DNA of 13,243 nucleotides from Hypholoma sublateritium FD-334 SS-4 (GCA_000827495.1 KN817721.1:1-13243), one strand, 5' to 3'; shown: positions 1 to 9,002, counted from the stretch's first letter. Numbers and translations: made by a program. The notes: generated by a model not told the origin, from the sequence alone.

Positions 1-10
1 GAAAACATGC

Positions 11-136
11 TGGGCAACTGCCCAGGCGTAGAAAGAAATTACTTTGGCTTTGGCTTGAAAATGGCTGTTGGGCAGTTGCCCAAGAGCTTGGGCAACTGCC
101 CCTGTGGATGCATGGGACTACTTGGGCAACTGCCCA
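11..136. repeat. Cluster of four near-palindromic GGGCAACTGCCC boxes
   Basis: Four copies of a 14-base box lie at 11-24, 69-82, 89-102 and 123-136. Copies 1, 3 and 4 read TGGGCAACTGCC(C/C)(A/C); copy 2 is the reverse complement, TGGGCAGTTGCCCA. Each box is itself an inverted repeat, GGGCA and TGCCC around a 2-base centre. Copies 3 and 4 are 34 bases apart, with ATGCAT between them. They lie just upstream of the dioxygenase gene, so they could be regulatory sites or part of a dispersed repeat. A degenerate inverted relative at 11495-11544 favours the dispersed repeat. Spacers are short and unequal, so this is not a CRISPR. Confidence 0.8.
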
Positions 137-665
137 TATCTAATGCATGAGACTAGCAGCCACTGGTGGCGGAGGATCGAAGCGATTTAGAACCCCTTCT
201 TGACGCCGACAACGCCATGAGGGCTGAGCAAGATCTCGCCGACCACGTCACTGCCTGGCGCCCTGCGTCAGATGCACCGTTGCTCCACCACCCACCGCCT
301 GCAGCTTCCGTTCGGCCCGCCCCTTTCGTCCCACTCAGCGGCCGCACATTGTGCGATCAGCCAGCGGAGTCGAGCGCAGGTTCGGTCCCTCGGCCGTCAT
401 TGCGCAATGCCGGCGCCCACCGTCGAAGGCAGGGCCAGCGAGCGCTCAAGAAAGAAACCCTCGGCCACCCGCGGCGGCTGCGTACCGTGAGTCGGGTCAT
501 GGGCACAAGTGCGCCGGTCCAAACGAATTTGGCGGCTCAGGACTTGCCGGTTTCTTCGGGCGGATATGAGGGGCTACGGGAGCGGATCAGGGGGTACAAG
601 GTCTTGATGACGCCATCGAAGGGGCTGGGCTGTGGTATGCGAATCATCCAGGTCGATGTAAACAC

Positions 666-718
666 GTAAGTGAGCAGTGGCGTGACGATTTCTTTCACTG
701 ACTGCGTAACTGCTTTAG
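666..718 (+). other. Intron 1 of the dioxygenase gene
   Basis: A 53-base intron with GTAAGT donor, CACTGAC branch-like site and GCTTTAG acceptor. Removing it joins ...QVDVNT to ERVLPILDVN, keeping frame and continuing the family-like sequence. Without splicing the first exon frame stops at once (TAA at 667). Confidence 0.75.
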
Positions 719-1041
719 CGAGCGAGTGCTTCCCATTCTTGATGTGAACGACGTCGTCATCGCCGTCCTGTGTCCGCCTTTGAAAGACCCGAGCTACCGA
801 ACCGACTGTCAGACTGCTTTGCTGGCAATTTTGGAAGAGGGGGCGCTCGCATTGCAAAGGGGGTTGTTTACGCACGCGGAGCAAGATCACCGCCGCGGTA
901 AATTCCCGGCGGTTAACTTTGGGGTCTTTCACGGCAATGGAACGGGCGGTGCTGTCAATCTGAAGAACGGCGAACACGACTCGATGATACGCCGGCTACG
1001 AGGGAACAAAGCCATTCAGCGGTTGGCCACGTACGGCAGCG

Positions 1042-1102
1042 GTGAGCTTGGTGGAATTGCCTCCCCCTCTTCAACGGCCTAACTGACGCCTGCAGCCTGC
1101 AG
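1042..1102 (+). other. Intron 2 of the dioxygenase gene
   Basis: A 61-base intron with GTGAGC donor, CCTAACTGAC branch region and CCTGCAG acceptor. It explains what first looks like a frameshift: AIQRLATYGS joins AAFQFWCPGIYGDY in frame. The nearer acceptor at 1095 gives the wrong phase. Confidence 0.75.
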
Positions 1103-1656
1103 CCGCCTTTCAATTCTGGTGCCCGGGCATTTACGGTGACTACCATCGACGACTCTCGAGGCTGTTTCAGGACAAGCCCGACTTGGAATGAATCTTCCCT
1201 CGTAGTATCTTTCCCACCGCCGCTTTCAATTTTGGACCGCGTGTTTGCACTTATAAGCACCGCGATGTGCTCAACTGCCCGTACGGGTGGTGCGGTGTCC
1301 ATCCCTTGGGGCACTTCGACCACACCCGCGGCGGCCATGTGCTACTTTGGGAGGCAGGGCTCATGATTGAACGCCCCGCCAATTGGTGGTTGGGCATCCC
1401 CTCCGGTTCCATTACTCACTCCAATTCGCCCGTGGGGGCGCAAGAGATGCGCGTCTCCTTTACCCAATTCTGCCCCGGCGGCCTGCTGCGTTACGTCGAC
1501 AACGGGTTCCAAACAGAGGCGGAACTTCTAGAACAGGATCCTGTTGGCTTTCAGGCCATGTTGGCACAAAAAGAAACACGATGGATGGAGGGATTAGCGC
1601 TTCTCAGCAATTACAATGATATTTTGCGCGTTCTCGGGTTGCCGGAGCGTAATTGA

Positions 1657-2532
1657 TACCCCTCTGCGCGTCGTAGTATGCAGATCCTTCCCACACCGTT
1701 GTACATAGGTTGACCGTGACGTCAAGCATCCAATAATTCAATTAGAGTGGGAACGTGGGCGTTATGTAGTTACGTGGGAAAGTAGCAAGCCAGACATGAC
1801 CAGCGTGGTTGTCTGCACATTCGCTGACACCCGATGACCCTCGTTTTGTCGGCTGCTGCCTGTCACATCGCAGCGCCCTGGCACCCCCCAACTCAGCATC
1901 AGCGCTACTGCCCGCCTGCGCACGGCGCTTTCTGTCTCAGTGCTGCCGCGCTCCCAACGCCACTGCATCCGCGAAAGGCGTCAAAGCGATGGTCACCGCC
2001 TCGATTGGTCGAAATCTCCCCATCAGGTGGCGCTAGTAGGGCAACAGGACATACGGGAACGCCCCACCGTCTCGCCGGTTGCCCATTCTATCACGCCCGT
2101 TACCACATGTGAGTCTGTAGCACGGACTTGGATGCACGATTTCCCCATCCCGTGTTCTTTCCGAGTCGGACTTCGTACACTGCTGTAATACTGGCCCAAG
2201 CAATTCCAATGCGGTGTCCATTGCGACGCCTGCTGCGCCGCTCTGAATTCCTTCCGCTACACACATACGCGTGGCCAATCCGCTATCACTCTCCTCACAG
2301 CACCACCCGCTCTGCGGCTCTTAGATCGGTCCACATCGCGAACCTGAACCGGCGTGCCTGGAGCTACCGGACCTGACGGCCTGGGCATGGCGCGATACCA
2401 CCAGCTGTCAGCACCCCGCTGGTACACTTGGTGATTTACGTTCTTTGGAAGGGAGCGTCAGTTCGCCTTATAAATTGCTACTTCCACAACAGGGACAGCA
2501 CGTCGACATTTGGCCCACCCTTCCTGTTGCCT
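1657..2532. other. 876-base stretch with no assignable gene; one CRE-like site
   Basis: Several open frames of 65-95 codons occur on both strands, but none shows a conserved motif and they overlap in conflicting frames. The + strand is pyrimidine-rich from about 1840. Donor-like GTGAGT lies at 2109 and an acceptor-like TCCTCACAG ends at 2300, so 5' exons of the downstream Cys/His gene could be hidden here, but no join was convincing. TGACGTCA, the palindromic bZIP (CRE) site, is at 1717-1724, 61 bases after the dioxygenase stop. Otherwise nothing recognised. Confidence 0.5.
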
Positions 2533-3615
2533 ATGCCCAGCTTCAGGCATACCGGTCTGGACCTCGACGCCGTTACCCTCTCCCGACCCAGCTTGCCATC
2601 GCATAACCTTCCTCCCACCGCAGCCGCCCTGCCCCAACAGCAAGCAACCGAACCGTTCCTTATACAATCCTCGATTCCAAGGGGCATCGGCGATCCGCAT
2701 CCGCGTGTGATAAAGCGCAAAAACGACCGCTACATGCTTCCTCGCTCACCTCAGTCACCAACCCCGCAGAAGATTCCGGGCCCAGTTGCTCAGCCATTAT
2801 GCAGAATGGGTTATGCGCCGACCTCCGGTGAGTAAACTGCGTGAAAAGTCGCCCGCGAGGTCCTCAAATATCACCCAGTGTCCAAGATTGCTGTCGAACC
2901 CCTTCGTATTGCTGCAGGTCGCTGGTCCCCCGGTGAGTTATTCATTTCCTCCACCGGGAATCCTATTCACGCGCCACCGTTCACCGCAACAGCTTTTCCC
3001 AGTCAAGCCGAGAGAGCCTTGGACCCTCGCCAAGCGCTCGCCTTCGATCCTACGATGAAACACGCCTCTGGTTTCTCCAAATTGCGCAGCCTCGATTTGT
3101 TCCCAGCGCTTGGGTTGGCTGCCAGCGACTTTTGGCCTCTTTTCTCCCGGTGTCTCAATTGTCACAATCTTATGACCACCAGGACGGCGCCCTACCATTT
3201 GTGCCGAAACGGTTAGTTTTCCACTGCTTCTATAGAATACGGGCCGTGCACTTACTCATGGCTTAATATGCATGCTTCTGGGGTAACAGGTGCTGAAGCT
3301 CACGCGGACGTGATCAATCCAGCACACTACTTCCTCCACTTACTGGATGCCCACAACATGGGTTACGAACCAGGCGTCTCCGAGGACGTGTTCCGGTCCA
3401 TCTTTCACACCTGTGATCAATGCGGCCGCTATGTAACCCAGCGAATGGCTTACCACCACCGTGACGGCGATGTGGGGGAGGATCTCGACAATGATTACGA
3501 TAGGTTGGATTTTCCACTGGAGTGCGTCTATCAACGCACGGGGTCCGATGCCGGAGGGTGTCTAAGCGCTCGCGAGTACCGACGAATCCATTGCCCGGCC
3601 CCATGTAAATCATAG
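2533..3615 (+). CDS. Hypothetical protein with two related Cys/His motifs, three or four exons
   Basis: Proposed exons: 2533-2827, 2879-3211 and 3290-3615, giving 317 residues. Introns are 2828-2878 (GTGAGT...CCCAG) and 3212-3289 (GTTAGT...GTAACAG, with CTTAAT as possible branch). Both keep phase, and three separate open frames join without a stop. A 60-base in-frame segment, 2933-2992 (GTGAGT...CAACAG), may be a third intron; removing it gives 297 residues. The N-terminal third is rich in Pro, Ser and Gln. Near the end of the second exon is CLNCHNLMTTRTAPYHLC (C-x2-C...H-x-C), and in the last exon CDQCGRYVTQRMAYHHRD (C-x2-C...H-H). The two are similar enough to suggest an internal duplication of a small zinc-binding unit. 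I do not recognise a named domain. It resembles Cys/His hypothetical proteins common in agaricomycetes, but that is recall. The start codon is the first ATG of the open frame and could be wrong. Confidence 0.55.
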
Positions 3616-4062
3616 ACAGCAGGCACGCTCCGTAAATTTATGCTTTTCGAAAGATCCCGTCCAAGATACACGTAAGCAGCGACTGATAAATTTCTGGTGC
3701 TGTGGGAAATGGCCCCTTCATGCTGGCCTAAATTTTACACTGGGTACCCCCAGTCCGTTGGAAAAGTCCGGTCAGGTCACGTAGATGTCCGGCCAGAACT
3801 TTAGTCTTATAAATGCTGTCACGTTTGTGTCAAGTTTTCAAACGATGATATATACGAAGTGTTGGAAATTAACTTGAAGTTGCTTAGGTGTGCTTATTCA
3901 TGTCATGTAGTAGACAATCAGTACTAGCCGTCAAGCCATTTGTCAGGTCAAAGTTGTATTGAAGTCAGAATCAAAGTCATGACTTTGAAATACCCTATAT
4001 CTCCCGAGATCCTTCTACTACTTGAATAATAAGAAATTGGGATCCCGGATATTGTAAGAGAA
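3616..4062. other. Convergent intergenic region
   Basis: This 447-base stretch separates the 3' ends of the Cys/His gene (+) and the small helical gene (-). I find no gene in it. A short hairpin, ACTGGG-TACC-CCCAGT, lies near 3738-3753, and a perfect 18-base palindrome at 3971-3988. The 3' end toward 4062 is AT-rich. Both 3' untranslated regions and poly(A) sites should lie here. Confidence 0.6.
3971..3988. repeat. Perfect 18-bp palindrome
   Basis: TCAAAGTCATGACTTTGA equals its own reverse complement, with no loop. A related TCAAAGT half lies about 20 bases upstream (near 3947). It may be a dimeric protein binding site or a hairpin in the 3' region of the minus-strand gene. The bases are certain; the role is not. 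Confidence 0.85.
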
Positions 4063-4527
4063 CTAAAAAGTGTCCATGGCATCAAATAAAATAGTGGCTT
4101 CACGGCGAATGTTTTGGCGGCAGACTGGTAGGACGATTGTGGCATCGGGGTCAATTCCATGCGCAAGCAGAGGCTGGGCTGCGGCTGCTGGCAAGTCTTC
4201 CTGTCGAGATGCCTGTGTTATCAAGAGTTGAGAGTTCTGCATTTTTAAGCGCAGAATTTCATTGCATTGATCGCGGATGATCTTTTCATTGGCAACAAGT
4301 AGATTCTAAAAGTAAAGGAATGGATGTCAATTTAGATCGTGGCCATGATTGACAATTATTTGACATACAAGAACTCGGGGATCCAAGCGGAAGCCGTTGA
4401 GCTCGACGTGAGGATGCGCTGTTGCGGCGCTAGAGCCAGCGGCGCCAAAGATAGTCGAAATATGAGTAGTGGCAGATGTAGCAGCAGAGGTAGACATGGC
4501 CTCCTCAAGAGAGTTTGATAGCGACAT
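4063..4527 (-). CDS. Small two-exon hypothetical protein, 133 residues, helical centre
   Basis: Read on the minus strand, exon 1 is 4527-4369 (53 codons, ATG start) and exon 2 is 4305-4063 (80 codons plus TAG). The intron 4368-4306 (63 bases) has a GTATGT donor, TTGAC branch and CTTTTAG acceptor, and is phase 0. Residues 1-35 are rich in Ser, Thr and Ala. Then comes HVELNGFRLDPRVL, and after splicing NLLVANEKIIRDQCNEILRL, whose spacing of Leu/Ile suggests an amphipathic helix or short coiled coil. No transmembrane segment, signal peptide or known motif is visible. Unspliced, the first frame would end at codon 67 inside the intron. The gene is divergent from the 850-residue gene and may share its promoter region. 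Family unknown; I infer a real gene because donor, branch, acceptor and phase all agree. Confidence 0.6.
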
Positions 4528-4932
4528 AAGGGTAGTGCTGGTGTGTTTAAACGGGAGAAGGTGGTGGTTTTTGTAATGTTATTCGAGTTAGGTTCGACTT
4601 TAAAACCGAGGACTGCGGGTGATAAAGCAGTGCCAGGCAGTGCTTCAACCAAGTTTCAACCAAGTCCACTAGCGTGCCGCGGCAACGCGGTCCGGTCTCC
4701 GCTGTTCATCATGATCGTGGCAATATTGCTATAATGATCTTTCCTAATTTGAATTCAACTTTTCATACCCAGGCTTTCAACTTGAACAGGCTGCGACTGC
4801 TATGACTACGGGCCCGCTCATCCTATCTGTGCTCGTGCCCCTCGCCCTATCATTGAACTCGGACGATTGCCTGTGACGTTGCAGACACCCGTCCCGAAAT
4901 AGAGGCCAAACGACCGCTTCTCTCGTGAACGC
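4528..4932. promoter_or_regulatory. Divergent intergenic (likely bidirectional promoter) region
   Basis: The 405 bases between the start codons of the small minus-strand gene and the large plus-strand gene must hold both promoters. Visible features: GCAATATTGC, a perfect 10-base palindrome at 4720-4729, followed by CTATAATGATC, a TATA-like stretch about 200 bases before ATG 4933; and a tandem CAACCAAGT pair near 4648-4667. No stronger element is recognisable, and an intron in the 5' leader cannot be excluded. Confidence 0.45.
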
Positions 4933-7547
4933 ATGTCCAACCCATCCTCTTATCCTTCGGATTCGGATATCGGCGTTGTTATGTTGGGCGACAGTCCTTT
5001 GCTTACGCCTCCAACCTTCCATACCGCTATTAACTACACAGGCTCCCAACCTGTTCACCAAGCCTCCGGGAGGGCTATCGTTCTCGGTTCAGATGTATAC
5101 TACTCCCCCAATTGCTCACGCGCTCCTCCCTTTCCGACGCAACCCCTGCCCAGTCTTGCCGTGGGTTATGATCGCGACCCGTTGCAAAGCAAAGTAGAAG
5201 AATTTCATAACCCGCAGTGGTGGAACGTAAAGGCCGGCTATTTGCCCTTCCTGCCCACCTCACCTAATTTCTACTGCCCTCCTTTTCACGTCCTATGCAG
5301 TGACCCCATCGGGGTTGGACCTCGTCGGAAGCGCCGTCTGCGAATGGACTCAAGCCACGCTTTGAACTGGAACCGCCTTGAAACCACACTTGGACAGATC
5401 TTCCAAAGTTTTCAATCGAGTTATTCCATTCCGCCCATGCCGCCCATCGTTCTGACTTCCTTAGTGTGTCAGGGTCCCTTTGATCACCCCTCGCAGTTCA
5501 ATGCCGCCGAAAAGCGGGCCCGGGGCTGGTTCACTATTTGGATGGCCATGGTCTCCTTGGGAATCGCAGTCGCAGAGTTCTCGGATCGTGATAGCGAGTC
5601 CGACACGGTACCTGTTTGGTACAGGACACTTTCTCGGTATATAAATGGCCAACGGTACGTGGACGAGCACACGATGTCGGAGGTCAGGCAGCAATTGGGG
5701 CGATTCGGCCCAGCGTATCCGCGTGCGGGCGTTTTTATCGACCTAAAAAGCTCGCTGGTGCAACCGACCATCGAGTTCTTTGTTCTATGCGGTGTTCCCA
5801 TCTGGTATCCGTGGGGCACTGCCGAGGAATCCTTGGCTCGCAAGAATCCTAATCGTTGGTGGAGATATGTACCGCCCTCGCACCTCCTCCAGCGTGCGCG
5901 CTCCTACGCCATTCCCGGAGCCGTAGCTGCCTCCTCCTCTGATCCGGTCAAACCTTGGGACCATTTTTTCGCGGAACGTCAACGGCGCGCCGCTGGGCCC
6001 ATGCCTTCCAAGAAGCCCACGTTGAAAGTCTTCCACTGGGAGCTGGATTCAATGGGCAGCTGGAACCGCGTTCAGGTGGTTCGCCGGATGCAGCAGGAGA
6101 CCCTTGGTGATTACGGCAAGAATCAAAAAATATATGACGAACGCACCAACGAGTGGGATTGCTGTACGGAGATGGGAGAGCTGGACGCGGAGGAGATGCA
6201 GGCTGCAGGCTGGGAGAATTCGGATGACGAGCCCATATTACCGGTGGGCATTAGACCGGTTACGCCAGCGCCTCCTATACCCATGCCGCATGTCGGCCCA
6301 GTAAACGACACCGCTGTAGCCGCTGTCCTTTCCTCAACGCCAGGCGCCCCAAGCGCATCACCTCGCGTTGTGGACGGCATGCCAGAGGAGCATTCACCAG
6401 CTGATGTCCTACGGTTGTTTTTTGGCTTTGTTGCCCCACCACCTTCGGTGCGTCTGCATCTTGGCCCGCCTTCAGAACAGCAAGTCAAAGACTTAGCGTC
6501 AGGAATTGGGTTTCCCGCCGCTTTGGAGTCGTTTCAAACCTTTGTCCATACCGAGGTTGGAAAGTGCGCCGTTCATTTCTTCTGGTCCATTAGCCAAATG
6601 CCCTGGGTCCCCCCGCCTAATGTATTGTTTGACTTGGCTCCAGGCAATCCCCAAAACCCACAGAACAACCCTCAACTGAAGTACTTGTTCGAATTGCCAG
6701 GAGGCGTATATGCGTTCAACTTCCGAGGGGTGTCCACAGTTGATTGGAAGATCGCCGTCCGCGGTACTCCCGGTGTTTTGTTCATTTTGCGTCTGGACGG
6801 CAGCCTCAGCGATTATGAGATCGCGCGGGAGTTACTCAATCGAGGGATGCCTTTTGCCACGCTGTTATCTGTTCCTCGCTTTACCATCCAGCCTGCTCCT
6901 GTTGCCCTTCGTCGGCTACGGTTGAGCGATCATGCTTTTGGTCTGGCTGATTATGACTCCTACTGCCTTGAACAGGAAGAATTACTGCGTAACCCTCGGG
7001 TGGCTCGGCAAGCCTTGAAGTGCGGAGGTATCATCTGGCGCTTGGCCATGGACAGGGCAACTTTTCACAACATGTTGGCTGGCCCCACTTCGATGACTGT
7101 TCTGCAACACCAGTGTTTATCTTTTGGTACCGCCAGTTCCGCCAACGATACCTTTTGGGTGGATGATGTGTTGGACCCCAGTGAAGCAGATGCTTTGTCT
7201 GGTGTTTACTATGTTTATACAGGTCAGTCAGGATCACCTTATCAGTACCGTGCCTGCTACTAAACGTTCTTTGGGTGCTGGCAGGCCGTGGCTCGCAGAC
7301 AGCTACGAAATCATGGTGGCCACCCATTAGCCTTTGGGACAGCATCATACGACAGTCGTTCTGGAACAGCCACTTAGAAAACTTCTATGAGGGCCGACTC
7401 AAAGAGCTTTCTAGTGGAACGGCACTCCCTTTGACTAGCAGTCAGTGGAGGAGTCGTATCAAGGCTTTTTCAGCGGTTAGGCGGGCTTCAATCAACAACG
7501 CAACTGTCTGCAATGCATTTTTGAAGGACTTGAAGGTTATCAAATAG
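4933..7547 (+). CDS. Large basidiomycete-family hypothetical protein, 850 residues, two exons
   Basis: Exon 1 is 4933-7222 and exon 2 is 7285-7547. The 62-base intron 7223-7284 has a GTCAGT donor, a CTACTAAAC branch-like site and a GGCAG acceptor. Without splicing the frame ends at 7263; with it the protein continues YTG-RGSQTATKSWWPP... to a TAG at 7545. Visible landmarks: Pro/Ser-rich N terminus; basic RRKRRLR at 131-137; PRAGVFIDL at 263-271; VPIWYPWG at 288-295; NEWDCC at 406-411, followed by an acidic then Pro-rich linker; WKIAV; ARELLNRGMPFATLL; CGGIIWRLAM; SWWPP at 773-777; and a basic C terminus. I recall the same order of motifs in large multicopy families of hypothetical proteins in mushroom-forming fungi, where no function is known. 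No signal peptide, membrane span or known catalytic motif is seen. The first exon is open for over 760 codons, so it is under selection or only recently copied. Confidence 0.85.
7223..7284 (+). other. Intron near the 3' end of the 850-residue gene
   Basis: GTCAGT donor, GCTACTAAAC branch-like site and CTGGCAG acceptor; 62 bases, phase 1. The split codon GGC (7222 plus 7285-7286) preserves the family's SWWP-containing C terminus. Confidence 0.8.
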
Positions 7548-7836
7548 TTGTATCGATAGTATGCTCCACTTGGCGGTACGGTCATCCCCTGGTTGGTGCT
7601 GGTCTACTTAGTTAATTCTGTTGTATATGTTTTATTTGTCTGACTCTCTGTGCATATATCGTCTGGCTAGTGGACTGTGACAAATGAGCCCGAGCCCCAA
7701 GTTTAAATAAGGTCTTCTCAACATAAAAATCGACCACCTGCCAGTGAGTATCTGAGTCTGACAATAATAGATGTTGGGTCACAAGTAGTAAGTACTACTA
7801 ATTGTTTCATTCCCCCACTTTTTACCTAAGTATGAG
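7548..7836. other. Intergenic region after the 850-residue gene
   Basis: No gene recognised. The 3' untranslated region and poly(A) site of the upstream gene should lie in the T-rich part around 7600-7660. AGTAGTA-AG-TACTACT, a perfect 7-bp stem with a 2-base loop, lies near 7785-7800. No other structure is supported. Confidence 0.5.
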
Positions 7837-8226
7837 GAGGACCTCGACTGGCTGAGATCATCAACCACAAGTGCGTATGTTTATCTGTTTTCTAGTGCGC
7901 CCTGGTGCTGACCGTCCGTAGGCACCACCGACGTCTCCCGCCAGTCGTACCCCTTCAAGCACCTCACCCTCACACCCCACACTGTCACCTCCTTCCCCCA
8001 TGCTGCTGGCTCAGACGTTGCGAAGAAGTACCTCAAGACGGAGGCTATCGTGGAGAAGTGGACCAATTCAGTGGGGGCCACTAAGCGCGCTGTCATTGAG
8101 AAGAGTCGAGCCCTGAGCGACTGCGGCCGTTTCTCCGTTATGCTGGCCAAGAAACAGAGGAACGACTCGGACGTTTTCCGCAAGGTTGTTCGAGTCGTTA
8201 TTGAATGCAAAGACTCGGAAGGCTTA
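7837..8226 (+). pseudogene. RPL14: 60S ribosomal protein L14 (eL14) gene fragment
   Basis: From 7921 the frame reads DVSRQSYPFKHLTLTP, then VEKWTNSVGATKRAVIEKSR, ALSDCGRFSVMLAKKQRND and VFRKVV, which is the central to C-terminal part of eL14, a protein of the large cytosolic ribosomal subunit. Just upstream, 7851-7870 encodes AEIINH, matching the more N-terminal EIIxHN segment, followed by GTGCGTATGT...TTTTCTAG. That intron is only 25 bases (7871-7895), too short to splice, so it has probably lost internal sequence. The frame between 7896 and 7920 is broken: the ALVDGP-like segment is out of frame and TGA lies at 7909. The N-terminal third is absent and the C terminus runs into unrelated sequence. 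The downstream frame stays open for over 90 codons, so the loss of function may be recent. Retention of an intron remnant argues for a DNA-level copy, not a retroposed one. Confidence 0.75.
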
Positions 8227-8370
8227 AACAGATTTGAGTCGGAGGGCTCGGTTATGTGTCAAAATGAGAGGGATTGCACCCACCGCATGCTTAGTATGTT
8301 TATTCTTGCTCTTTATGCGCAGTTTGGAGATATGCGGGCGAATTGGATCATTTTTATTGGTTTTGATTTT

Positions 8371-8408
8371 ACAGATTACTTCAAGATTACTACTTCAAGA
8401 TTACTTCG
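8371..8408 (+). repeat. Short tandem repeat of AGATTACTTCA
   Basis: Three consecutive copies of AGATTACTTCA-like sequence (AGATTACTTCA, AGATTACTACTTCA, AGATTACTTCG) sit directly before the left end of the inverted repeat element. This is a small local duplication; no function is evident. Confidence 0.7.
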
Positions 8409-8410
8409 CT

Positions 8411-8772
8411 ACTTATTGCTATTTTCAATAAAGCTGGCGGTGGGATCAAAACACATCACGCGCGGCAATCTTCCGAGCCAATCTTCCGTCTGAACTATCT
8501 CGGGCAATATGAGGCTTATGGCCACGATTTTAGGTGCGTTGGAATCGCATTGAGTAGGAATAGTGAGCCCCCGAAAAAAAATTGCAAATATCAGACGTTT
8601 AAACACCTTAAGAGCATAGATAAAGCTGTGACATTGACTATGAACTTACAAGTGATTGAGACATTCTATTACACTAATTCCACGAGATATGTACTCTATG
8701 ACACCTAGAACAGTGAGCCCCCAAGAAAAAATTAAGCATCTAGANGTTGTGGAGGCTCAATTTGTGTACGCG
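8411..8772 (+). repeat. Left arm of the foldback inverted repeat
   Basis: Pairs with 9003-9364 in inverted orientation. Open frames on opposite strands of the two arms translate to the same peptide, but that is a by-product of the repeat and not evidence of a gene. Contains two internal AGTGAGCCCCC boxes at 8561-8583 and 8711-8733, and an N at 8745. Confidence 0.9.
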
Positions 8773-9002
8773 CTGCGCGGTGGCATGCGCGACAGTCACA
8801 CCCGTGACCCATCAGCTCTTTTCGAGTTCTCGACCACTCTTGCCTCTCATTCACAGCATCCATCTATCATGGACCACAGAGGGAAGGCCCTTTCTAATGA
8901 CCTCCGAGCTGTTCTTCTTTATATGGCTCAATGAGATAAAAAAGTTGATGACTGTCCGCAACCGTGTGACCGTCCGAGTCGTGCAGTAGTCAGCACACAT
9001 GC

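Larger units (their letters stand above)
217..1656 (+). pseudogene. TET/JBP-like 2-oxoglutarate/Fe(II) dioxygenase, three exons, one in-frame stop
   Basis: Proposed exons are 217-665, 719-1041 and 1103-1656. Introns are 666-718 (GTAAGT...TTTAG, CTGAC branch) and 1042-1102 (GTGAGC...CTGCAG, CTAACTGAC branch); both keep the frame. The spliced frame has 442 codons, with a TGA at 1189-1191 (codon 287). After it comes a double-stranded beta-helix signature: NFGP, then HRDVLN (metal-binding His310 and Asp312), GGHVLLW, ITHSN (His363) and MRVSFTQF (Arg374, the likely 2-oxoglutarate anchor). HRDxxN and the final His...Arg pair match TET/JBP enzymes, which oxidise 5-methylcytosine or thymine in DNA. 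The stop removes the whole catalytic core, so the allele is probably dead unless TGA is a sequencing error. CGA to TGA is a simple explanation. The start is uncertain: ATG 217 is the first in frame, and residues 20-110 are low-complexity. A further 54-base in-frame intron at 487-540 is possible. The family call is from motif recall. Confidence 0.62.

Noticed and set aside
11..136. CRISPR-like array
   Set aside because: Only four 14-base boxes, one inverted, with spacers of 44, 6 and 20 bases, in eukaryotic DNA.
153..347. Minus-strand open frame opposite exon 1 of the dioxygenase gene
   Set aside because: Shadow of a GC-rich coding stretch; no motif or splice support.
1041..1105. Apparent frameshift in the dioxygenase gene
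   Set aside because: A 61-base intron with GTGAGC donor, CTAACTGAC branch and CTGCAG acceptor restores frame exactly.
1834..2112. Possible 5' exon ending at the GTGAGT at 2109
   Set aside because: No acceptor joined it in frame to the Cys/His gene, and the peptide has no recognisable feature.
7223..7263. TAA at 7261 as the end of the 850-residue gene
   Set aside because: It lies inside a well-formed intron. Splicing joins a conserved-looking C-terminal exon ending at 7547.
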